Shown piece by piece: positions 6,552 through 12,107 of a DNA stretch of 20,880 nt (the stretch's first letter is position 1; each line of letters opens with the position of its first letter). The notes beneath the pieces are model-generated. The model was not told where the DNA came from and did not search any database. It saw only the letters and a list, made by a program, of their open reading frames with translations. The stretch comes from CAZCRE01 sp964501075 (GTDB lineage: Archaea; Thermoproteota; Bathyarchaeia; Bathyarchaeales; Bathycorpusculaceae): the NCBI GenBank assembly GCA_964501075.1, contig CAZCRE010000014.1:1-20880 (forward strand), in the 5' to 3' direction. Made by a program: the position numbers and the translations under genes.

Positions 6552-6594
6552 AGCCTTACGGCTGAGTGTTTGGAGGGATGAAAAACTATCCTCC
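6552..6594. other. Hairpins between cargo gene and integrase
   Basis: AGCC-TTAC-GGCT (6552-6563) is followed by GGAGGGAT, loop GAAAAACT, ATCCTCC (6572-6594; seven pairs with one bulged G). They lie about 130 bases past the integrase stop on the minus strand and upstream of the DUF5677 promoter, so they may end the integrase transcript. A single-strand origin is another possibility in a rolling-circle element. Confidence 0.4.
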
Positions 6595-6729
6595 TCAAAA
6601 GTTGAGTGGCCAAAACTGCTTCTCCATATGTGCGCGCTGTTTTGAGTTTTTGTGGGTTGGAGCGCGAGCGTGATGCGAGCGCGACATAATGGTTAAGCAC
6701 TATACTGAATAGAAAAAGGGGGGTTGTGT

Positions 6730-7590
6730 TTATTTGCGTTTTCGGTATAGCTTTAATCCATCTCGTTCTGTTATGTATTGGAAGCCTGCTTCTAGCAGTT
6801 CTTGGTCTTCTTTGATGTTTGTTGCTGTTCTGCATGTGTATTCTTCTTCGTTGTTTATGGTGACTAGTTGCGTGTAGAACATGGTTGTTTCTAGCTTCTT
6901 GTGTCCTAGGAGTTGTTTTACTAGTAGGATGTCCTTTGTTTGGTCGTATTTCATTGTTGCGAAGTGGTGTCTTAGGTTTCGCATTGGTATGTTTTTTAGG
7001 TGTGGTTGGTTGAGTGTTTCTGCGAGTTTGTTTCGTGTTTGTCTCCATGTTTCGCTCATGGCTTTGCTGTTTGGGAATGGGTTGTTTGTGGTGTATTCGG
7101 CTAGGTATGTTCTGAGCATTTGTGCGGTTGGTGCTTTGAGTTTGATTGATCGTGAGTTGTGTCCTTTGCATCCCTGTACGTTGATTATTCCCTGTTCTGC
7201 GTCTATGTCTTTGCGTTGTGTTGTTACGAGTTCGTGGGCTTCTACTCCTGTTTCTGCTAGGATTGTGAAGATTGTTGCGTATTTTCTTGTTGATGCGGAT
7301 ATTATTTTGTTGATGTTTTCGGTGGTTGGGATTAAGGGTATTTTTCTTTCCCATTTGTATCTTGGTCTTTCCCATTTTATGTTGTTGGTTTCTGCGAACC
7401 ATTTGTAGGCTAGTACCAGTTTTGTTTTTGTTGCGTTGCACATTGGGGCTTGTGCGATGTATGCTTTTACGTTTTCGGGGTTTCCGAGGTCTGCGTGTTT
7501 GTTTATTTGTTTTAGGCTGAAGGATATTAGGCGTATTGTGTTTTTGGCTTTGCCTGCGTTGGTGGCTCTGATGATAGTGTTTATTATCAT
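6730..7590 (-). CDS. SSV-type tyrosine recombinase, catalytic part int(C)
   Basis: This encodes the core-binding and catalytic domains of the element's integrase. ATG 7588-7590 is the first start inside element DNA, but the frame stays open through the att core and antisense through tRNA-Pro to 7734. The SAM-like N-terminal domain covers roughly AKNTIRLISFSLKQINKHAD onward. The catalytic domain has LRHHFAT (box II Arg), QLLGHKK and MFYTQLV (nucleophilic Tyr). Two usual residues look changed: box I reads TGVEAHEL where the family normally has Arg after TG-x, and the usual box II His three residues before the Arg is Arg (RNLRHH). In the free circle the product would gain about 59 residues from int(N). 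Its codons are A-rich because the plus strand is T/G-rich. The integrated form may be inactive without the N-terminus. Confidence 0.85.
   Translation of the reverse strand: MIINTIIRATNAGKAKNTIRLISFSLKQINKHADLGNPENVKAYIAQAPMCNATKTKLVLAYKWFAETNNIKWERPRYKWERKIPLIPTTENINKIISASTRKYATIFTILAETGVEAHELVTTQRKDIDAEQGIINVQGCKGHNSRSIKLKAPTAQMLRTYLAEYTTNNPFPNSKAMSETWRQTRNKLAETLNQPHLKNIPMRNLRHHFATMKYDQTKDILLVKQLLGHKKLETTMFYTQLVTINNEEEYTCRTATNIKEDQELLEAGFQYITERDGLKLYRKRK
7580..7587 (+). promoter_or_regulatory. Element-borne TATA box for tRNA-Pro
   Basis: TTTATTAT lies 24-31 bases upstream of the tRNA first base, the usual distance for an archaeal tRNA promoter. It lies within element DNA, at the 3' edge of the integrase frame. 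Integration through the 5' half of the tRNA separates the gene from its native promoter, so a substitute like this is needed for expression. Confidence 0.45.
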
Positions 7591-7610
7591 GCCTTCGTAT
7601 TTTGTTTCTG

Positions 7611-7685
7611 GGGGTCGTCGTATAGCTATCAGGTCTGCATTGGGTATCTTGGTGCAGTCTTGACTAGATTGGTTCAGTATACCAG
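7611..7685 (+). repeat. attR: right copy of 75-bp core
   Basis: Begins exactly at tRNA-Pro base 1 (GGGGTCG) and ends four bases into the anticodon stem. The match to 1618-1692 is 74 of 75; the one mismatch (7669) lies in the D-loop next to the conserved GG. The 3' continuation completes the tRNA, so this is the copy that keeps the gene intact. Confidence 0.9.
7626..7667 (+). other. Probable intron in the D-loop of tRNA-Pro
   Basis: CTA-TCAGG-T-CTGCA (7626-7639) pairs with TGCAG-T-CTTGA-C-TAG (7653-7667), with one T-T mismatch and one bulged C around a 13-base loop. The exact ends are ambiguous because TAG and CTA recur at both edges. It is present in both att copies, so it belongs to the recombination core. 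Confidence 0.6.
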
Positions 7686-7818
7686 CCTGGGGCGTTGGCG
7701 ATCCTGGGTTCAAATCCCAGCGACCCCACCACAACTACCAGATTTGAAGCCCGCTGTGAAACGCCAGACATTTCCTGGAATGGAAAGTCTAAAGTAGGGT
7801 GTTGTCAGCTAGATGCTC

Positions 7819-8463
7819 TTATGAAAGAACGGCGTCTACGTTCAATCGTGAGAAATCGTCGGTCACTATGTCTGCTTTGGACAAGTCTTGGTTGCCGCTG
7901 TTAGGGTTTCTGAATCCGATGCACTTCATATGTGCGCTTTTCGCGGCTTCAACGCCTAGACTGGAATCCTCAACCACCAAACACTCGCTTGGACTCACAC
8001 CGAGTTGAGCGGCTGCCTTGAGAAAAACCTCCGGGTCTGGTTTGCTGCGTGCAATGTCTTCTGCCCCGACCGTAGAATCAAACAGGTGCGTGATGTCCAA
8101 CTTGCTCAAGACGTATTTGATTTGTTTCTTGGGAGAACTGGAGCCTATCGCTAATCTGATTTTTCTTGATTTCAGTTTCCAAAGTAGCGCTATGACTCCT
8201 TTTGTAGGCTCCGCATCATCTTCCAAGAGTTTGTAGAGTATGTCTTCCTTCTGGCGAAACATTTCTTCAAACGTTGTTTCAAGCTTGTACTTAGTTATCA
8301 ATTCAGTAAACATGACCTCGGCTGTAGCGCCAGTGTATTTATGAAGTTCATCAGCAGATATTTGGACGCCGTATTTTAGAAAAGTCTGCTTTTCAGCTTC
8401 GATGTGTGCATTCTCGCTTTCAACGATTACGCCATCCAAGTCAAATATGACAGCCTTTATCAA
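7819..8463 (-). CDS. HAD-superfamily phosphatase, beta-phosphoglucomutase-like
   Basis: A 214-residue HAD hydrolase with a helical cap (about residues 15-80). Motif I is FDLDGVIVES (Asp8 nucleophile, Asp10), motif II IGSSSP, motif III lysine in ARSKPDPEVF, and motif IV VVEDSSLGVEA. This set is typical of the beta-phosphoglucomutase/phosphoglycolate phosphatase subfamily; the substrate is probably a small sugar phosphate but cannot be read from sequence. It is the last gene of a minus-strand cluster, 16 bases after the aldo/keto reductase, and converges on tRNA-Pro. Confidence 0.85.
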   Translation of the reverse strand: MIKAVIFDLDGVIVESENAHIEAEKQTFLKYGVQISADELHKYTGATAEVMFTELITKYKLETTFEEMFRQKEDILYKLLEDDAEPTKGVIALLWKLKSRKIRLAIGSSSPKKQIKYVLSKLDITHLFDSTVGAEDIARSKPDPEVFLKAAAQLGVSPSECLVVEDSSLGVEAAKSAHMKCIGFRNPNSGNQDLSKADIVTDDFSRLNVDAVLS

Positions 8464-8479
8464 AAATGGTCATCATCCA

Positions 8480-9658
8480 CTATTTCCTTGGTTTAGGGGA
8501 TTCCTGCCCAAAAATCCATGTGGCTCTTCTGAGTACGTCTCTGATGGGCAAGTGTTGAGGGCAAAGTTCCTCACACTTTCCACATGCCACGCATTTTTTG
8601 GCTTGACTTTCGGGAGCTATTTGCCCCCAGTACTTGGCTTTGACCTCATCGCTCATTTTCTTCACGTAGAACTCGTTATACAAGGAAATTATTTCAGCTA
8701 TGTTGACGCCCTGAGAGCATGGTGAGCAGTACCTGCAGCCCGTGCAACCGATGAAACCTACGTTCTTGTATTCCAGTCTGGCCAGGTTGATGAATGACAA
8801 CTCTTCTTTGGCGAGTTTGTTTATGCCTGAATTATTGGCGGTTCTCACGTTTTCTTTTACTTGTTGCATATTGCTCATGCCGCTGAGTGCAACAGACACT
8901 TCCGGGTGGTTCCAAACCCAAAGCAACGCCCATTCTGCCCCTGTTCTCTTAACCCGCGCCTTGTCCCAAATTTCTTGAATCGGTTTTGGAGGCTTGACGG
9001 CCAGTCTTCCGCCGGCTATTGGCTCCATCACGACCACGGCAAGCCCTTTCGAAGCTGCGTACTTGAGCCCTCTTGTACCAGCTTGGTATCGCACATCCAC
9101 GTAGTTGTACTGGATTTGGCAAAGTGTCCAGTTTTCGTAGCTGTCAACGATGTTTTCGAAAGCGTCATGCTCATCGTGGAAACTGAAGCCCAGATGACCA
9201 AATCCTCCTTGGCCCATCTTCTTCTCAGCCCAGCCAATCACGCCTAACGCTTCGAGTTTCTGCCATCGCTCCCTGTTGAGGCCATGCAACAGGTAAAAGT
9301 CAATATTGGTTCCCAATCTCTTCAGCTGCTCTTCAAAGTACCTGTCCATGTCTTGTTTAGAGTTGACAAGCCAAGTCGGCATCTTAGTGGCCAGTTTGAC
9401 TTTTTCACGGTATCCATCCTTCAAAGCCTTGCCAACCAAGGTTTCGCTGTTTCCCCCATGGTATGGATAAGCAGTGTCTACATAGTTTACACCGTGATCG
9501 ATGGCATACCTTATCATTCTAATCGCTTCGGGCTCGTTGATCCTTGCAGCATCGTTACCTATTATGGGCAGTCTCATCGCTCCGAAGCCCAAGGCTGAAA
9601 CTTTCCAGCGTAGCTTTCCGAAGCTTCTGTATTTCATAAGGCCAGTCACTGGTGTCAT
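8480..9658 (-). CDS. Aldo/keto reductase with C-terminal 4Fe-4S domain
   Basis: 392 residues. The N-terminal ~280 form an aldo/keto reductase barrel: VDTAYPYHGG has the catalytic Asp and Tyr, KLATKMP the Lys, and FYLLHGL the His. The C-terminal part adds ferredoxin-like cysteines: CTGCRYCSPC, then CVACGKCEELCP, the latter a full 4Fe-4S motif. Such fusions are common in anaerobes and are thought to reduce carbonyls with NAD(P)H or ferredoxin electrons. The start is ATG at 9656-9658 with AAGGAG 11 bases upstream; a TTG codon immediately before it is an alternative. The Rieske protein gene lies 76 bases upstream on the same strand and the phosphatase follows closely, so an operon is likely. Substrate unknown. 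Confidence 0.88.
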   Translation of the reverse strand: MTPVTGLMKYRSFGKLRWKVSALGFGAMRLPIIGNDAARINEPEAIRMIRYAIDHGVNYVDTAYPYHGGNSETLVGKALKDGYREKVKLATKMPTWLVNSKQDMDRYFEEQLKRLGTNIDFYLLHGLNRERWQKLEALGVIGWAEKKMGQGGFGHLGFSFHDEHDAFENIVDSYENWTLCQIQYNYVDVRYQAGTRGLKYAASKGLAVVVMEPIAGGRLAVKPPKPIQEIWDKARVKRTGAEWALLWVWNHPEVSVALSGMSNMQQVKENVRTANNSGINKLAKEELSFINLARLEYKNVGFIGCTGCRYCSPCSQGVNIAEIISLYNEFYVKKMSDEVKAKYWGQIAPESQAKKCVACGKCEELCPQHLPIRDVLRRATWIFGQESPKPRK

Positions 9659-9734
9659 CAAAAGAGAGTCTCCTTATAGGTGTTCTGCAATTGCGTGCGC
9701 AACTTCAATGCTCACAAACATCTTGAACGTGCTT

Positions 9735-10040
9735 TCACACGGCGACCATGATGTCTTCGCCTTCAACCTTCACCTCATAGTCTGGTTCAGACTGTCGGGC
9801 TGGACCTTTGACAACGCCTCCGGTCTTGAGGCTGAATATCGATCCGTGACAAACGCATTTGACGTTCTCGCCCGTCAACTCGCCGTCTGAGAGCATGCAG
9901 CCGATGTGGGTGCAAGTGTCCCCGATCGCGTAGTAATGGTCATCCAAGTTCGTCAGGAGAATCGCATTGCCATTCGCTTCTACGCTCATCAGTCTGCCGG
10001 ACACGACGTCCTTCTTGACGGCGACCTTCACAAATGGCAT
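9735..10040 (-). CDS. Rieske 2Fe-2S ferredoxin-like protein
   Basis: A soluble 101-residue Rieske domain with no membrane anchor. CTHIGC (Cys43, His45) and CVCHGSIF (Cys62, His65) give the C-x-H-x16-C-x2-H pattern that binds a 2Fe-2S cluster. The length and lack of a partner domain match ferredoxin-type electron carriers, such as those of NirD or dioxygenase systems, rather than cytochrome complexes. The start ATG has GGTGGTGA 4-5 bases upstream. It sits between the YkgJ-type gene and the Fe-S aldo/keto reductase, so it may deliver electrons to that enzyme; this is inference from context. Confidence 0.88.
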   Translation of the reverse strand: MPFVKVAVKKDVVSGRLMSVEANGNAILLTNLDDHYYAIGDTCTHIGCMLSDGELTGENVKCVCHGSIFSLKTGGVVKGPARQSEPDYEVKVEGEDIMVAV

Positions 10041-10079
10041 CTCTTCACCACCATTTCAGAAGCCAAGCTCCTTCTCACT

Positions 10080-10520
10080 CTAGGCTTCTTTCATGATGCG
10101 CTCCAACTCATCAAAGAGCTTCCTAAAATAGCTTTTACGAAGACAAGGCCCTTTCCCAATCGACGGGCATTCATCAGTGTAGGAGAAAACATATCGTTTA
10201 TTGCCAGCAGGTTTGAGTTCGAATGGGTAGAACCTACATACAAGCGGCCTGACTGAATAGACAGTGCATGTTTCTCCACTCAATAAGACACATTTTCCTT
10301 CACGCGTCTTCTTCACACGGTACACATAAGGATCATGCCCTTCAACCTCTTCGGCGAACTCTTCAGCATTCATCGAAGCTTTCTCCGATATGCGATCAGC
10401 TTCCGATTTTAGGAGCAGAATCGTTCTGTTTCTGCTACCGGTATCTCCACAACACACAGCGCATCTTTCGCATACGAAACGAATATGTTTGGGATACTCG
10501 AAACTCAAATGATCACGCAC
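10080..10520 (-). CDS. YkgJ-family cysteine cluster protein
   Basis: 146 residues. The N-terminal CERCAVCC cluster (Cys17, 20, 23, 24), central GKCVLLSGETCTVYSVRPLV, and CRFYPFEL segment match the YkgJ/UPF0153 family, thought to bind zinc or an iron-sulfur cluster. Biochemical function is not established. The GTG start at 10518-10520 is the first possible, since an in-frame TGA lies 9 bases upstream. It is the first gene of the minus-strand cluster and divergent from the bacterioferritin gene, so iron or redox handling is a reasonable theme. Confidence 0.85.
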   Translation of the reverse strand: MRDHLSFEYPKHIRFVCERCAVCCGDTGSRNRTILLLKSEADRISEKASMNAEEFAEEVEGHDPYVYRVKKTREGKCVLLSGETCTVYSVRPLVCRFYPFELKPAGNKRYVFSYTDECPSIGKGPCLRKSYFRKLFDELERIMKEA

Positions 10521-10581
10521 CGATCACTTCGACGTCTGGGACCTCCAAAGATTCTTCGTACGGCTTGTCTAATATGATAAG

Positions 10582-10592
10582 TTTAATATAAG
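10582..10592 (+). promoter_or_regulatory. TATA box of the bacterioferritin gene
   Basis: TTTAATATAAG lies about 50 bases before the ATG at 10637, predicting a start near 10615 and a short leader with AAGGTGA. The same AT-rich stretch could serve the divergent YkgJ gene. Confidence 0.45.
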
Positions 10593-10636
10593 AAGATGAA
10601 CAAACTGCACGACAGAATTAAAACAAGGTGAAAGAT

Positions 10637-11056
10637 ATGACATCGAAAAAATTGCTAGATATGCTAAACATGGGTATTGCCAGAGAAATGCAAGTAGCCG
10701 TTCAGTACATGTGGCAACACGTCCAATGGATCGGAGTTAAGGGCTATGCGACAAGAGACGCTTTTCAGGAAATAGCTGTAGCCGAGATGAAGCATGCCGA
10801 GGCCATTGCCGAAAGACTATTCTATTTGGGCGGTATACCGACGACGAAGCCAGACCCAATCAACGTCGGCAAGAACCTGAAAGAAATGATAACACAAGAC
10901 ATCAAAGACGAAGAAAACGCTGTGAAACTCTACAAAGAGATCATTGGTGTAGCCCGAAAAGAAAATGATGAAACGACCGCTTTCCTTTTCATGGGAATCT
11001 TGAAAGATGAAGAAGACCACCATGACACGTTCAGCACATTACTTGAACAAGTTTAG
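10637..11056 (+). CDS. bfr: Bacterioferritin-like di-iron protein
   Basis: 139 residues, all helical. Ligands at classical bacterioferritin spacing are Glu17, Glu50 with His53, Glu93, and Glu126 with His129, enough for a di-iron ferroxidase site. Met51, next to Glu50, is the position of the haem-ligand methionine in bacterioferritins. Such proteins oxidise Fe(II) and store iron, protecting anaerobes from oxygen and peroxide. The start is ATG 10637 because AAGGTGA ends 6 bases before it; the earlier in-frame GTG at 10628 lies within that site. The length is slightly below typical Bfr (about 155), with a short C-terminus. It is divergent from a cluster of Fe-S proteins. Confidence 0.85.
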   Translation: MTSKKLLDMLNMGIAREMQVAVQYMWQHVQWIGVKGYATRDAFQEIAVAEMKHAEAIAERLFYLGGIPTTKPDPINVGKNLKEMITQDIKDEENAVKLYKEIIGVARKENDETTAFLFMGILKDEEDHHDTFSTLLEQV

Positions 11057-11124
11057 AACAGACCGTCGGACAACACAACAAACTAGTCAATTTGAGATCG
11101 CAAGCACCACATCCTTAACCAACT

Positions 11125-11135
11125 CTTTTTATTTA
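11125..11135 (+). terminator. T-rich terminator after bfr
   Basis: CTCTTTTTATT about 70 bases past the bfr stop is a T-run of the type that ends archaeal transcripts. No stem-loop precedes it. The remainder of the 260-bp gap to 11318 shows no reading frame or structure I can support. Confidence 0.3.
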
Positions 11136-11317
11136 AAAAAAGAAAGCATGTCAGTAGCGACTTTCAAAGACTTTTGACGCTCACAAAAGAACCCTCCAGT
11201 TATCAGCAAAAAACGGTTTACTCGCCAAATTGATCTAAGAAGGGCTGTGCCCGCAATCCCAAGATTCCTTCTGATCAACTCAAGACGGAACAGTAAGGTC
11301 GATCTCACACTGCAGGT

Positions 11318-11608
11318 TTACTCGACTGTGAGTTTCCCAAACTTGCCAATGTTTAACTGTATTTCTCCTCTGAAGCTTGAAACATAGCCATTTTCAATCT
11401 TGACTATGTTACCCACGTTGACTTGGTCGATTTGCTCATTCCACAGTGTCAGTTTTACGGTGCCAGTTTCATCAGCAATCACCGCGCTTGCCACCTTGTA
11501 AGTTTCATTCTTGAATCTGGACGTGACCTCACGTGTCTCGGACTTGTCCGTGACCTTGCCCTCAATGTCCAAGCGTTTCATCCCATTTCGCAGTTCTTTT
11601 ATCTTCAA
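11318..11608 (-). CDS. OB-fold nucleic-acid-binding protein (SSB/RPA-like)
   Basis: About 97 residues starting MKIKELRNGMKRLDIEGKV. The pattern (GMKRLDIEGKVTDKSE, then VASAVIADETGTVKLTLWN, then VGNIVKIENGYV) is the single OB-fold of archaeal replication protein A-like single-strand-binding proteins. It probably binds single-stranded DNA or RNA. I prefer the TTG start at 11606-11608: it lies one base after the TRAM gene's TGA, with AGGTTGGA about 7 bases upstream, and gives the conserved N-terminus. A longer frame to 11647 would overlap the TRAM gene by 38 bases. It is probably co-transcribed with the TRAM gene. Confidence 0.8.
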   Translation of the reverse strand: MKIKELRNGMKRLDIEGKVTDKSETREVTSRFKNETYKVASAVIADETGTVKLTLWNEQIDQVNVGNIVKIENGYVSSFRGEIQLNIGKFGKLTVE

Positions 11609-11609
11609 T

Positions 11610-11906
11610 TCAATTTCCAACCTGTGCTGCTTTTTCCGCGACTGCAAATTTCCCGCTCACAGACAGAATTTTGACTTTCACGCGTTCTCCCATTTTGCTA
11701 CGGGGCACAAAAATCAAGAACCCTTGAATTTTGGCTATTCCGTCGCCTCTGCTTCCGATGTCGTCGATTACAACTTCAATCTCTTGGTTCTCTTTTACAG
11801 GTGACCATTGAACGAAAGGTCTGCTCGGCCTAAATCTGCTTTTATTTCCGTATCTTCTCGGTTTTCTGGGTGCGTTCTTTGTTTTTTCCGGTAGCCTTCT
11901 TGGCAT
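11610..11906 (-). CDS. TRAM-domain RNA-binding protein
   Basis: 98 residues. A basic N-terminal tail (RRLPEKTKNAPRKPRRYGNK) precedes a TRAM beta-barrel (about residues 38-95), recognised by EVVIDDIGSRGDGIAKIQGF, then IFVPRSKMGERVKVKI and GKFAVAE. Stand-alone TRAM proteins in archaea bind RNA and have been described as cold-induced RNA chaperones analogous to bacterial Csp. It is followed directly by the OB-fold gene, forming a small nucleic-acid-binding operon. The nearest good TATA box on this strand is more than 100 bases upstream, implying a long leader. Confidence 0.88.
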   Translation of the reverse strand: MPRRLPEKTKNAPRKPRRYGNKSRFRPSRPFVQWSPVKENQEIEVVIDDIGSRGDGIAKIQGFLIFVPRSKMGERVKVKILSVSGKFAVAEKAAQVGN

Positions 11907-12020
11907 GTTGAAGTTTCGTCCTTATCGCGGAACCAGCCTCTCACCATAGAAACCCGCGTGCCGCGTCTTTGACACTAGAGCTGCTGGTCAAGGCCAGTTA
12001 CATGGACAACAGCCTTTCCG

Positions 12021-12033
12021 CCATATAAATTTT
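12021..12033 (-). promoter_or_regulatory. Promoter of the TRAM/OB operon with long leader
   Basis: On the minus strand AATTTATATGG is a TATA box predicting a start near 12000, so a leader of about 95 bases precedes the TRAM ATG at 11906. The leader contains a CTGG/CCAG hairpin (about 11984-11999) and GC-rich repeats (GCGGCACGCGGG on the minus strand). Confidence 0.4.
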
Positions 12034-12107
12034 GCTGGATACCTACTGGCACAGGAGAGTATCAACAGTATTGCATTCCTACGCTTCCTGCGAAGCTGCC
12101 CTCTCGA

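Larger units (their letters stand above)
1618..7685. mobile_element. Integrated tRNA-Pro element, about 6.0 kb, SSV-type
   Basis: The boundaries are the outer ends of a 75-bp direct repeat with one mismatch (1676 A versus 7669 T), its copies offset by exactly 5,993 bp. The right copy continues into a complete tRNA-Pro; the left copy is an orphan tRNA 5' half. A minus-strand integrase frame crosses both copies in the same phase, so a single-copy circle would restore one integrase gene of up to 352 codons. The interior holds a winged-helix regulator, a HUH replication protein with small overlapping genes, and a DUF5677 gene. Base composition differs sharply from the flanks (plus strand G+T-rich). 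No capsid or conjugation gene is visible, so a rolling-circle plasmid or small-virus-like integrative element fits best. Confidence 0.88.
7611..7731 (+). tRNA. tRNA-Pro (anticodon GGG) with a D-arm insertion
   Basis: Seven acceptor pairs join GGGGTCG (7611-7617) and CGACCCC (7721-7727), followed by A and an encoded CCA (7729-7731). The T-arm is CTGGG/TTCAAAT/CCCAG (7704-7720). The anticodon stem is CCAGC/GTTGG (7682-7686, 7694-7698) with loop CTGGGGC, giving anticodon GGG at 7689-7691 (proline). The D-stem GTAT/GTAT (7620-7623, 7677-7680) pairs with two G-U pairs. About 42 extra bases (7626-7667) sit inside the D-loop and fold into a long hairpin; removing them leaves a normal D-loop with the conserved GG. 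This looks like a non-canonical archaeal tRNA intron, but I could not fit an unambiguous bulge-helix-bulge, so the splice sites are uncertain. Confidence 0.85.

Noticed and set aside
6661..6684. AGCGCGA and GCGAGCG direct repeats near the integrase end, considered as a CRISPR or iteron array
   Set aside because: Only two short copies 17 bases apart, no regular spacers, and no further units.
6881..7408. A 175-codon plus-strand frame antisense to the integrase
   Set aside because: Its hydrophobic, low-complexity product is an artefact of the G/T-rich strand over a gene with clear recombinase motifs.
6464..7441. A 325-codon minus-strand frame over the integrase
   Set aside because: It is the integrase read in another frame; its product is low-complexity (Asn, Gln, Arg, Thr) because of the strand bias, while the 6730-7590 frame has recombinase motifs.
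7732..7818. Possible host gene between tRNA-Pro and the phosphatase
   Set aside because: Only about 85 bases; the frames crossing it are antisense to the HAD gene or read through the tRNA, with no start context.
9028..9237. Minus-strand 69-codon frame within the aldo/keto reductase
   Set aside because: A shadow frame of a gene with full catalytic and Fe-S motifs.
10515..10610. A protein-like minus-strand frame (DKPYEESLEVPDVEVIGA) just upstream of the YkgJ gene
   Set aside because: It lacks an ATG, GTG or TTG with a ribosome-binding site at a sensible place before a stop upstream, and it overlaps the divergent promoter region.
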